Assembly (NCBI GenBank): GCA_007117035.1
Contig: SKHG01000001.1
Location: forward strand, 1-57,481
DNA length: 57,481 nt
Direction: 5' to 3'
From: Candidatus Campbelliibacteriota bacterium
GTDB taxonomy: Bacteria > Patescibacteriota > Minisyncoccia > Phycocordibacterales > CSBR16-193
Shown here: positions 25,009 through 33,461 of the stretch, in pieces
How the letters are laid out: each line of letters opens with the position of its first letter
Position numbering within the stretch: position 1 is the first letter of the stretch
Notes under the pieces: model-generated
What the model was told of the DNA's origin: nothing
Database searches by the model: none
Seen by the model: only the letters and a program-made list of their open reading frames with translations
Program-made: the position numbers and the translations under genes

Positions 25009-27204
25009 TTATTGACTTATTACCTCTTTTGCTTTTTCAGCATCACCTGTTTTTATAGCATCGATTAGTTTTTCATTTTTAATATCTTTTGGTGAAGCGT
25101 TTGTCTTTTTCAAAATAGCCGCTTTTTGTTCAAGTTTTATTGCTTTAGGTTTTTTTTGGTAGGAGAATGTACGACTTGTATCTGGTAAGTAGAAAGGTTT
25201 TTCTTTTGTTGTGTTATCTGCATATTTTGCCTGCCTTGTTTCTCTTAGAGAGGATTTTTCCTTTAATCCGTAAGTTTCTTTGTCTGAGCTACTCATTGTT
25301 TTTAGTTCTTCTTCACTGACTCCAAGTTTCGCTCTTCGAGACTCAACATCTTTTGTGGTTACACCTCTTATATTATCTCTCTTTTTGCGAGCCTCAATAA
25401 GTTCATCGTTTGCTTTTATAGCCTCACGAGTTTTTTTAATTTCATCTTCAAGCCTTCCTACCTCACTATTGGGTCCCAGATCAGACTCAGGTTTTTTCTG
25501 TTTTTCTAACTCCTCTATTTCTTTGAGAGCTGTATTATAAGTAGACTGGTCAGTAGCGCTATCTTTTATTTGTTGTTGTTTCTTAATTTTATCGTCTATT
25601 TCTCGGTTGGATTTCTTGTTTTCCTCGTTTTCTGTTATTAATTTTTGACGTTCTGCAGCTTTTCCTCCAATTTCTGAGTAAGCTTGCTCCATCCCCTCAC
25701 CACCTTCAGCCTTTCGAAGATCGTCATCTGCTTTTTGAGTTTGAGCAACACTTGGACCAAGTCTTTCTGCCCTGCTCACTTCTTTTTTAATTGCCCTGTC
25801 GTCCCTGTCTCTCTGCCCTGTTTTTTTGTATGCACCCTCGCTAGCATCAAGTGCTAGATTTCCTACACCTCTTGCAATTGTACTATCAGAAGTGGCTAAG
25901 TTTCTAAGTCTTTCTGAGCTTTGTGCTCTTTTTGCTGCAGCTCCAAGAGCACGGCCACCTGCGTATTTACCAACAGCCAAAGGAGAGCGTAGAGTTTTAC
26001 TGATAGATTTCTTGGCCCAACCAATAGCATTAGATGATCCAGCCATTCCTAGTTTTTGAGCAATCAAGAGTGATGCCATAATCAAACCTATTACAATACC
26101 AAAATTGAAAAATAAAGTGATCGCTCCTTGGTCTGCTGACCCGTCGCTTTTTCCAGAAAAACCACTCGACAAGCTTGCACTCCCTGGATCTCCCAGGATT
26201 CCTGCACCGCCCGGACCTCCGGTTAAAACAAACAGTGAGGCCCAGATCAAAGCAAAAAACAAAGGAGCAAAGATAGAGTAGTTTATTAGGGCTTGCCACC
26301 ACTGATTTGCATAGCTTTGTGTTTTAGGTAGAACCATGCTTACAAAAGCAAGAGGAGAAAGAATCATTAAAAATATCAAAACAATGTAGCGAACAACGAA
26401 CATAAATGTAGCGGCCAGAAAAACAAATGCTGTAACTATAATCATCGTTGATCCACCAATACCAATCATAAAAATACTAGCGTAGTTGTCATCTCCTCCA
26501 CCAACACCTTCTATAAGTGCACTAGCCCCTTGTTTGTTAGTGTATGTGGTAGTTAACTTTAAAGGATTCATGAAAGCCTGTGACAGTGATTCGTTGTCTT
26601 GAGATATTGCGCTGTAGAATCCAGTGGCTACAAAGTTTGTTGTGTCGACAATAACCTTTGTGAAGAATAGGCTGAAATTTATAAGGAGAGCAAAAATAAT
26701 TACATACACTAATGTTTTTTTTGTGTCGATACTTCCTAAACCTAAAACAGTAGAGATTGCAACATATAACAAGATAAATATAAAAAACATGTTGGCTAGA
26801 TCTCGAAAGGCTGTCCAAGCAGCGTCAATTCCATCAATTGCATTTATGTTTTGCCCCATTTCTATCACCGTATACTTCATCGCAAAATCCAGAACCTCGC
26901 CAGCCATCCAAAGGAACCAACTTGTAACAGTTAGAAAAAGGTAGGAAATATTAGCTCCAAAGACTGTAAAACAAGCTGCCCAATTAAAACCACCTCTAAA
27001 TGTAAAACACTGACTTGTGTCAAGCGGTAAATCACTAATCCTTAAATCTTCCCCATATGTTTGAGCTGAAAGATTGTTTAATGAAGGAAGATAGCTGTCT
27101 CCATTTTCCAGATTGAAAGGTAGTAGTAGAAAGATAAAAGAAAAAAGTAAGGAGTAGATTACAATTCTTTTTAAATAAATTTTATTTTTTATATTTTTTA
27201 TCAT
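25009..27204 (-). CDS. VirB6/TrbL-like polytopic membrane protein with coiled-coil tail
   Basis: The protein has 731 aa. After a signal-like first segment there are about six to seven membrane spans, among them ISYLFLTVTSWFLWMAGEVLDFAMKY, ANMFFIFILLYVAISTVLGL, TLVYVIIFALLINFSLFFTKVIVD, FMFVVRYIVLIFLMILSPLAFVS and LINYSIFAPLFFALIWASLFVL. The order, and the W/F-rich span followed by a SPLAFV motif, are typical of VirB6-like proteins. The last ~265 residues are a charged coiled coil (ENEENKKSNREIDDKIKKQQQIKD). It is probably the channel component of the secretion complex. Confidence 0.8.
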   Translation of the reverse strand: MIKNIKNKIYLKRIVIYSLLFSFIFLLLPFNLENGDSYLPSLNNLSAQTYGEDLRISDLPLDTSQCFTFRGGFNWAACFTVFGANISYLFLTVTSWFLWMAGEVLDFAMKYTVIEMGQNINAIDGIDAAWTAFRDLANMFFIFILLYVAISTVLGLGSIDTKKTLVYVIIFALLINFSLFFTKVIVDTTNFVATGFYSAISQDNESLSQAFMNPLKLTTTYTNKQGASALIEGVGGGDDNYASIFMIGIGGSTMIIVTAFVFLAATFMFVVRYIVLIFLMILSPLAFVSMVLPKTQSYANQWWQALINYSIFAPLFFALIWASLFVLTGGPGGAGILGDPGSASLSSGFSGKSDGSADQGAITLFFNFGIVIGLIMASLLIAQKLGMAGSSNAIGWAKKSISKTLRSPLAVGKYAGGRALGAAAKRAQSSERLRNLATSDSTIARGVGNLALDASEGAYKKTGQRDRDDRAIKKEVSRAERLGPSVAQTQKADDDLRKAEGGEGMEQAYSEIGGKAAERQKLITENEENKKSNREIDDKIKKQQQIKDSATDQSTYNTALKEIEELEKQKKPESDLGPNSEVGRLEDEIKKTREAIKANDELIEARKKRDNIRGVTTKDVESRRAKLGVSEEELKTMSSSDKETYGLKEKSSLRETRQAKYADNTTKEKPFYLPDTSRTFSYQKKPKAIKLEQKAAILKKTNASPKDIKNEKLIDAIKTGDAEKAKEVISQ

Positions 27205-27207
27205 TTT

Positions 27208-28683
27208 CTATTGTTCGATGAATATCCATAGACCCCCTATATCTTCATCGTCATCCACTGCTCCGTCTGGAGTCTCTATCCAGTTTGAAGCCCTGTCTTC
27301 TCCGGTAAACTCAATATTTCCAAGTCGAGAATCTTGATCAATGTACAAACGTAGGTTTCTTGGAATAAAAAACCAACCAGTTCCCTCACTCCAAACCCAA
27401 ACCTGTACTTCTTGTTCTGGATCAGGAGAGAAATTTGCATGGCCAGTAAAATTACGATCAGAAATGTCTGTTGTACCCTCCTCACCATCTACTGAGTAGT
27501 TCACTATTATTGGACCGCTGTTTCCGTCAACTATTAAATTATTCACACCTGATGCTTCAAGCCATTGTTTTTCCGGAAATCCATCAACGGAAACAAACTG
27601 GGACGAGCTAATAACTGTTCCATCTTCTTCGGTAAATTCATAAATGTTTGTTGTATCTAAGGCTTCAATTCCATCAGCTCGACTTTCTTGAATATTGGAT
27701 TCATCTAGTAATCTCTGAGTAGCGCTTCTTTGACCGATTGTTCTTCCACCACGAGAGGCTCCACTTAATCCCCCGCTAGAGAAAACCTGATTCATAAACT
27801 GACCCAGCAAAGCTCCAACTAATTCATTAAACTCATCAGCTAACTCTAAACTTCGCATTCCACTAGGTAAGGCTTGGTTTAGTTGGTTGTTGATAACAGT
27901 TCCGGGTGTCTGAATGTTTCCATCTCCATCCTTCCACGAAAGAAATCCCTGGCCCCAGTCTAGTTCGATTAAGGTAATGGATTGAGCGCCTTCAATCCGA
28001 ACAGCCATTTCGGAACTAGTTTGAAGATACGATCCATGTGGATTGTTTTGTTGATTTTGAGTTAATGAGAACCAAGCGTTCCAACCACCTCTCCCACCTT
28101 GAATAAAGTCACCAGCTAAGAAACCTTCTATGTTCTCTATTACATCCGTTACGGTACATCTCGGTATGGATGTTGTTCTTGATGTTTCTAAATGAAGCGA
28201 AAGTTGCATTTGAATATCAAGACGAAAAGGCTCACATAACCATGGTGCAATAGACTCAATAAATGCCCCACCGATTTCATCAGCGATACCAAGTAAAAAT
28301 CTGCCAGGATTTTCGATAAAGGCTGGTGAACCCTGAAAACCACTGTTAACCCAGTCAGTTATGCTCGAGACCATTCTAGACAATATAGCTTGAGTCAAAG
28401 CCCAAGCGATTCCGTCCAGAGCCCCTTCTTTTGCTGCAGTAAGCCATGTGGTGGCCGTTGCGGTTGTTGCAGTAGCGGCAGCAGTTGCAGTTGTTGCTCC
28501 AGCTGTTGTGGTGTTTTGAGTTAGATTCACAGAATCAAGAACTGGAACAACTTGTGCTATTGCTTTCGAGGGTTGATTTTCAGAAAAGAAAGTTGGAATT
28601 GGTGATAAAAACAGAGCAAAAAGTAGAATGAAAGCAACTCCTTTTTTAGCAACAATTTTATTTTTTTTAAGTCCGTATCTCAT
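27208..28683 (-). CDS. Large secreted/membrane-associated hypothetical protein of the T4SS-like operon
   Basis: The 491-aa protein has a signal peptide (GVAFILLFALFLSPIPTFFSENQPSKA). An alanine/threonine run (TTTAGATTATAAATATTATATT) leads into a helical region containing WALTQAILSRMVSSITDWVNSGFQGSPAFIENPGRFLLGIADEIGG, and a conserved-looking cysteine pair (PWLCEPFRLD, IPRCTVTDV) follows. The C-terminal ~200 residues are beta-rich and soluble. Proteins with the 'NSGFxGxPAFxxNP' stretch recur beside VirB6-like genes in Parcubacteria as far as I know. The function is unknown; it is translated 3 bp upstream of the VirB6-like gene. Confidence 0.72.
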   Translation of the reverse strand: MRYGLKKNKIVAKKGVAFILLFALFLSPIPTFFSENQPSKAIAQVVPVLDSVNLTQNTTTAGATTATAAATATTATATTWLTAAKEGALDGIAWALTQAILSRMVSSITDWVNSGFQGSPAFIENPGRFLLGIADEIGGAFIESIAPWLCEPFRLDIQMQLSLHLETSRTTSIPRCTVTDVIENIEGFLAGDFIQGGRGGWNAWFSLTQNQQNNPHGSYLQTSSEMAVRIEGAQSITLIELDWGQGFLSWKDGDGNIQTPGTVINNQLNQALPSGMRSLELADEFNELVGALLGQFMNQVFSSGGLSGASRGGRTIGQRSATQRLLDESNIQESRADGIEALDTTNIYEFTEEDGTVISSSQFVSVDGFPEKQWLEASGVNNLIVDGNSGPIIVNYSVDGEEGTTDISDRNFTGHANFSPDPEQEVQVWVWSEGTGWFFIPRNLRLYIDQDSRLGNIEFTGEDRASNWIETPDGAVDDDEDIGGLWIFIEQ

Positions 28684-28684
28684 A

Positions 28685-29518
28685 TTAGATTTCTAGATCT
28701 TGCATATATGTAAAATGCCAACCGTGTTCACCTCTTTCGAAACTGATACCTTGTTCATCAAAGTATTCAGCAACATTAATAAAAGCCTTGTACATTTTGT
28801 CGGCACCAGCAAAGTAGTTTCTGATACCGTAGAGACCTCTTAATGGATCAATAAAAGAGTATGTTAGATCAGAGATATTGTGTTGGGTTCTTTTCATACT
28901 GTTTAGGACTTCAAGATGAATTTCTAGTGCAGATTCTGGAACCGAAACATCCAAAGCCTCAGAAATAATTTTGTTGTAACCTTTGATTATTATATTTAGG
29001 TCAGCTAAACGAATACGATTATTTTTATCCATGGCTTCCAGGTAGATATCCATCTCGTGTTCACTTTGTGGAGAGTTTTCAGTAATCACTCGACCCATCT
29101 CTTGGGCGTATTTTCTTAAACTTTCTTGGTCTACTGCTGTTGTTGTTTTAATGTCTGATTTATTAAAAAGTATTTCAGGGATGTCTATTTCATCTATTAG
29201 TTTCTCTATTAAATCTAGATATGCATCTTGATCAGGCTCTATTCCATATTCTTGATTTTGAATAAAAAAAGCAAACAACTCCTTGGAAGCTGCTTCAGTC
29301 AGGTTCTCTAGATTGTGTGCCCGAGGATCTTTTTCCTCTGATTCGAACAAAACACGCTCTAGCTCTTCTGTCCAAGAAGCTGATCTTTCTTGTGATTCGG
29401 TTGATAAAGCTTCTAAGTCCTGGCGGTTGTATGAATCAGGTTGTGCACCAACTCCAATTGCAGTTATAACTATCACTATCACAGCGATAGGAATAATAAT
29501 TTTTATTTTTATTTTCAT
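28685..29518 (-). CDS. Membrane-anchored helical hypothetical protein, first gene of the T4SS-like operon
   Basis: I use the ATG at 29518, three codons inside the track's TTG start, because AGAGG sits at a suitable distance upstream. The product has 277 aa with one N-terminal membrane segment (IIIPIAVIVIVITAIGVGAQP). A largely helical extracytoplasmic domain follows, with no Cys and no known motif (for example EALDVSVPESALEIHLEVLNSMKRTQHNISDLTY). It begins the minus-strand run of eleven genes down to 17648, with gaps as small as 1-3 bp. The family is unknown. Confidence 0.72.
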   Translation of the reverse strand: MKIKIKIIIPIAVIVIVITAIGVGAQPDSYNRQDLEALSTESQERSASWTEELERVLFESEEKDPRAHNLENLTEAASKELFAFFIQNQEYGIEPDQDAYLDLIEKLIDEIDIPEILFNKSDIKTTTAVDQESLRKYAQEMGRVITENSPQSEHEMDIYLEAMDKNNRIRLADLNIIIKGYNKIISEALDVSVPESALEIHLEVLNSMKRTQHNISDLTYSFIDPLRGLYGIRNYFAGADKMYKAFINVAEYFDEQGISFERGEHGWHFTYMQDLEI

Positions 29519-29545
29519 AATCAACAAACCTCTTAAGTTGTAATA

Positions 29546-29575
29546 ATTATATCAGAAAAACATATTAAATAACAA
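29546..29575 (-). promoter_or_regulatory. Promoter of the T4SS-like operon
   Basis: The minus strand reads TTGTTA, an 18-bp spacer and TATAAT preceded by TGA (extended -10). The start would be about 20 bases before the ATG at 29518, leaving room for the AGAGG ribosome binding site. Confidence 0.65.
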
Positions 29576-29633
29576 AGAAAGTAATACACAGTTTGGTTTA
29601 CTAGCATCAATTTTTTTATAATATTTTTTATGC

Positions 29634-31061
29634 CTAAATCTCTAAAATTAAAGTAGTGATATTTTCTTTTTTACGCCCTAACTCTGTGTGTTTCAGAACT
29701 TCTCCGTAAGGGCTGATGATACTCGAGACGCCACCTTTAACTGACCTTAATGTGTAGTTTCGATTACTTACTGCCTGAACTTTACTCATAATGTGGTGAT
29801 AATAAAAAACTTGTCTAGTTGGAACTACTAAATCATTACCAGATATAATATTCAAAATTGTTTCTTCAGAACTATTATTTGAAAAAACAGCAACCTCAGA
29901 ACAGATTAAACCTCTTACTAGTCCATGCTGGGTATTCATAAGTTTTTTCTCTCCACTCACCATAAGTCTAGCGTGTTCTTTTTCAAATCTATCTGGCACA
30001 GACTCAGTTATCGGTAAGAGATTTATTTTTTGATAACTATCTTTTAGTTCCCCGTTCTCCATAACAACCAACGAGTTTAAATATTTATCTTGAGCTTCGT
30101 CTAAAAAATGTACTCCAAATATTATTGAGAGTTGAGGGTGTGTCTTAGAAAAATCTGTTAATAAGGAGTAGAGATTATAAATTCCACCCTGTTGGTCAAG
30201 ACCTATTGGTTGAAAAGTTTTTCGGTCTATTATGAAAAAAGGAAATATGTTTTCAGGTAAAACCACAACACTGATTTGTTTTTTTGATAAAATATCCCTA
30301 AGCTCATACTCAATTTTATTGAAAATACCAGACTCAGTAATTCCTACAGTATTATAAGGAGAACTTAAAACAGCTACTGTTAAACCAAGTTCTTCGTCTG
30401 ATTTGTTTTGAAGGGTTAGAGCTCCATATCCGTAGACTAAAATTAAGATTATTAAAAATAAAACCGAATACTGAACTCGATTTTTCTTTTTATCTGAAGC
30501 CAAAACCCCAGTTAGAGAAATGTTTACAGACAGAACAACAAAACCTAATGCATAAACTCCCCAAATCGATGCTAACTGTATCATCTGTGGAGAAGAGTGG
30601 AGTAGAAATCCTAAATGCCCCCAACTTAGTCCAAAAAATAAGTTCGCTCGAACATATTCCATAACTACCCAAACCAAAGAAAAAATAAAAGTTTTTAATA
30701 AAAAACTTAATTTAATTTTTCTAAAAAACCACCCAAAGATGAAAAAAAACAGCCCCCCACCCATAATGGCTGTTAAGATTATAATGCTAGCAAATATTAA
30801 TTTAAAATAATCTAGTAATATTCCTTCAACAAAAAACAAAGGTTGCCCTTGAAAACTTAAAAGAGGTAAAAGCACAGTTAGTCCAAAAATAGTTCCAACT
30901 AAAGTGTCGATCAGGTAGCTCCTTTTGTTGCTCGGTGATTTTATTAAGAAATAAAGCCAAGGCACTAAACTTATAAGAGCTATAAGACTCCCAAACCAAA
31001 AAGAAAGATACAATAAAATTGGTGTAAAAAATGGTAAAATGTCTATATATTTTTTTAACAT
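29634..31061 (-). CDS. lnt: Apolipoprotein N-acyltransferase
   Basis: Lnt transfers the third acyl chain to the N-terminal cysteine of lipoproteins. The 475-aa protein has about six to seven N-terminal membrane spans (residues 1-210), including WVVMEYVRANLFFGLSWGHLGFLL, a family landmark. The extracytoplasmic nitrilase domain has the catalytic Glu in VVLPENIFPFF, the Lys region SYQKINLLPITESVP and the catalytic Cys in RGLICSEVAVF. At least two lipoproteins in this window could be substrates. Lnt is usual in diderm bacteria and less expected in a cell thought to lack a classical outer membrane. Confidence 0.92.
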   Translation of the reverse strand: MLKKYIDILPFFTPILLYLSFWFGSLIALISLVPWLYFLIKSPSNKRSYLIDTLVGTIFGLTVLLPLLSFQGQPLFFVEGILLDYFKLIFASIIILTAIMGGGLFFFIFGWFFRKIKLSFLLKTFIFSLVWVVMEYVRANLFFGLSWGHLGFLLHSSPQMIQLASIWGVYALGFVVLSVNISLTGVLASDKKKNRVQYSVLFLIILILVYGYGALTLQNKSDEELGLTVAVLSSPYNTVGITESGIFNKIEYELRDILSKKQISVVVLPENIFPFFIIDRKTFQPIGLDQQGGIYNLYSLLTDFSKTHPQLSIIFGVHFLDEAQDKYLNSLVVMENGELKDSYQKINLLPITESVPDRFEKEHARLMVSGEKKLMNTQHGLVRGLICSEVAVFSNNSSEETILNIISGNDLVVPTRQVFYYHHIMSKVQAVSNRNYTLRSVKGGVSSIISPYGEVLKHTELGRKKENITTLILEI

Positions 31062-31095
31062 ATGTTATACTCAGCTTAAATTAAACTATATCATT

Positions 31096-32286
31096 ATGTT
31101 CTCAAAAAAGAACTGTTTTAAAAATCCTTTTTCGCTCCAGATTATTTTTTTGTATTTTATTATAATTGTTTTTCTAATTCTTTTAGTTGTTCCTAGCTCT
31201 TCTGTTGCAAGCCCAAAAGATTATTCTGATCAAGAGAGGCTGTTATCTTTTTGGTTTGGACTAAGTAGTTCTGAAACTCCTGTAATAAAAAAATCAGTTT
31301 CAGAGAATCAAAGTACAGTAAGCCAAAATCAGAACAAAGTAACATTTAACAGAAACCTAAAGTTGGGAGACAGAGGTCGAGATGTGCTTCGTCTACAGGA
31401 AATTTTAAATCAAGATCATCAGACACGCGTAGCCTCGAGTGGTCCAGGTTCTCCTGGTAATGAAACAGAATTTTTCGGTTCCTTAACTCATTCAGCAGTT
31501 GTTCGTTTTCAAGAAAAATATAGATCCGAGGTCTTAGTACCAGCGAACCTAAACCGCGGAACAGGATTTTTTGGACCCTTAACTAGAAACAAAATAAACC
31601 AGACAGAAAAAACTCAAACCGTGTCTGGTAGTTTAATGAACCCAAATCTAATAAAACCACCCAAAAGAGATAATTTTTCATCTCTAGATATAGACTTAGG
31701 AAGTTCTGATGATTTTATGTTAGCTTTCCCTTCTAAATATTTTGGACCCCATTTTACTTCTTTAGAAATTATAGGTTCAGGTTTTTCTAATAGAGTAGGT
31801 AATTTAAAAGTACTTTTTGGTAATGATTATTCTATCGATTCCGTGAATGTCATCAACGATGGAAAAATTTCGGTTCGAATTCCCTCATCTATTCCTCGCG
31901 GAGAGTATCAGGTTAGAGTATCAGATGGCCGTGAGATAGCTTTTGGGGAGAGTTTTTTTATAATAACGCGACCATCTGATCAACCCCCAAAAATAGATTC
32001 CATCAGTCCCTCTTCTGGCAAATATGGAAAAACGGTCGTGGTTAGAGGTAGTAATTTTACTACTGACAATACGATTATGACAACGTACAATGAAATAAAG
32101 GGAGTTGTTTCAGATAATGGTCAAACTCTGGAATTTAAAATGACTCCTTTAAGTAACAATCCTGAAGTAGAGGCTCTAGTTTTAACCGGAAAATCAAATT
32201 TGGAAAATACCACAGATGTTTATATTTACATTAAAAATGAGAAAGGGATTAGTGCGGAGCCAATTATTTTTGAGTTAGAAATATAG
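31096..32286 (+). CDS. Secreted peptidoglycan-binding protein with IPT/TIG domains
   Basis: I take the ATG at 31096 because the 19 extra residues of the track overlap the divergent lnt start and precede the real signal. The protein has 396 aa: a signal anchor (QIIFLYFIIIVFLILLVVPSSSVAS), then a PG_binding_1 domain (LKLGDRGRDVLRLQEILNQ...FFGSLTHSAVVRFQEKY...GFFGPLTRNKI). Two IPT/TIG beta domains follow, LEIIGSGFSNRVGNLKVLFG and IDSISPSSGKYGKTVVVRGSNFTTDN. It likely sits in the wall. The gene is followed 7 bp later by another small secreted protein gene. Confidence 0.85.
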   Translation: MFSKKNCFKNPFSLQIIFLYFIIIVFLILLVVPSSSVASPKDYSDQERLLSFWFGLSSSETPVIKKSVSENQSTVSQNQNKVTFNRNLKLGDRGRDVLRLQEILNQDHQTRVASSGPGSPGNETEFFGSLTHSAVVRFQEKYRSEVLVPANLNRGTGFFGPLTRNKINQTEKTQTVSGSLMNPNLIKPPKRDNFSSLDIDLGSSDDFMLAFPSKYFGPHFTSLEIIGSGFSNRVGNLKVLFGNDYSIDSVNVINDGKISVRIPSSIPRGEYQVRVSDGREIAFGESFFIITRPSDQPPKIDSISPSSGKYGKTVVVRGSNFTTDNTIMTTYNEIKGVVSDNGQTLEFKMTPLSNNPEVEALVLTGKSNLENTTDVYIYIKNEKGISAEPIIFELEI

Positions 32287-32293
32287 AATTATT

Positions 32294-32674
32294 ATGCAAA
32301 AAAAATACTTATTCAGAACTTTTGTAATATTGATATTATTAACTTTTGTTTTTGTCGGTGTTTTTTATCACAAGCAAAAAGAGGTTCAAAGTCAATCACC
32401 ACTTGTTTTTGGTGGCAAAATAACTTTTTGGCAGGAGTGCTCTTGCACTCCAGGTCCTGGCTCTTTTGTAATAACAATAACAGGAACAAATCCAGGGACC
32501 TTTCTTTTTCTACCTGGAAGATCGATACCATTTCGCGAATATCAACACGCACGAATCGGTGTTTGGGCCTTGGGTAATTACACTCCAGGAGCAGTTTGTT
32601 TAACTGGTAAATTTTGTATTCCTGCTACACCACCGCCAATAGGTACTATACATCAAATAGGAACCTCATTTTAG
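32294..32674 (+). CDS. Small secreted cysteine-containing hypothetical protein
   Basis: This 126-aa protein has an N-terminal signal anchor (FRTFVILILLTFVFVGVFYH). The mature part carries four cysteines (WQECSCTPGPGSF, AVCLTGKFCIPAT), which could form two disulfides, and many Gly/Pro/Thr residues. There is no known domain. It lies 7 bp after the peptidoglycan-binding gene and ends 1 bp before the convergent ksgA stop, so it probably belongs to a two-gene surface operon. Its overlapping minus-strand ORF is a shadow. Confidence 0.7.
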   Translation: MQKKYLFRTFVILILLTFVFVGVFYHKQKEVQSQSPLVFGGKITFWQECSCTPGPGSFVITITGTNPGTFLFLPGRSIPFREYQHARIGVWALGNYTPGAVCLTGKFCIPATPPPIGTIHQIGTSF

Positions 32675-32675
32675 G

Positions 32676-33461
32676 TTATAGTTTCTGAGACAAACAAAAC
32701 CATTTGTTTACATTGAGTTCTTCTGCTCGACAGTCATTTGAAAGTTCGCAGTTTTTGAGTAAATTTTCAATATTTATGTCAGGAAAAACCTCTCCTAGAT
32801 TTTTTCTCAATTTTTTCCTTTTGTGAGCAAAACCAGCCTTTAAGACTTTAAAAAATTTTTCTTCTGAAACCTGAAAGTGTTCAAAACTTTTTTTTGAGAT
32901 ATTTTTTATAGACAAAATTGCTGAATCAACATTTGGAACTGGTTGAAAACTTCCACGTTTTACAGTTTTAACAAACTTCGGTTCCCCGTAGGCCCAAACA
33001 CTTACTGCTAGAATTGATGATTTTTTTAGGTCGGTTATTCTTTGAGCCACTTCTTTTTGGAGTAACAAGACCATGCTTTTTGGTGGGTAAGTAGTTGAAA
33101 AAGTTTTTTTCAATAAATCACCTGTTAAGTAATATGGAATGTTGGCAACTAATTTATATTTCTGAGGCAGATAGTTTTGAATATCTATATCACGCACATC
33201 TCCTTCAACTAAGACTAACTTTTTTTCTCTGATCTCCTTTTCAAATTTTTCATTTAAAAAAGGTAACAAATCTCGGTCTTTTTCCACCGCAACAACCATC
33301 TTTGTCTGAAGCAGTAGTTTCTCGGTCAAAACTCCTTTCCCGGGTCCGATTTCCAGAACACAATCTTCTTTACTAAGTTCAGCTTCTTTAATTATTAACT
33401 CCAAAGCCCCTACCGAGTTAAGGAAATTTTGCCCTAGTTGTTTTTTTGGTAGATGTTTCAA
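32676..33461 (-). CDS. ksgA: 16S rRNA dimethyladenosine transferase
   Basis: RsmA/KsgA dimethylates two adjacent adenines in helix 45 of 16S rRNA. The 261-aa protein has KKQLGQNFLNSVGALELII, the SAM-binding motif VLEIGPGKGVLTEKLL, the acidic strand VVAVEKDRDLLPFL, and the catalytic motif LVANIPYYLTGDLL. The start is a TTG that overlaps the helicase stop in a TTGA, so translation is probably coupled to pcrA. The family motifs begin directly after this start, which supports it. Confidence 0.95.
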   Translation of the reverse strand: MKHLPKKQLGQNFLNSVGALELIIKEAELSKEDCVLEIGPGKGVLTEKLLLQTKMVVAVEKDRDLLPFLNEKFEKEIREKKLVLVEGDVRDIDIQNYLPQKYKLVANIPYYLTGDLLKKTFSTTYPPKSMVLLLQKEVAQRITDLKKSSILAVSVWAYGEPKFVKTVKRGSFQPVPNVDSAILSIKNISKKSFEHFQVSEEKFFKVLKAGFAHKRKKLRKNLGEVFPDINIENLLKNCELSNDCRAEELNVNKWFCLSQKL

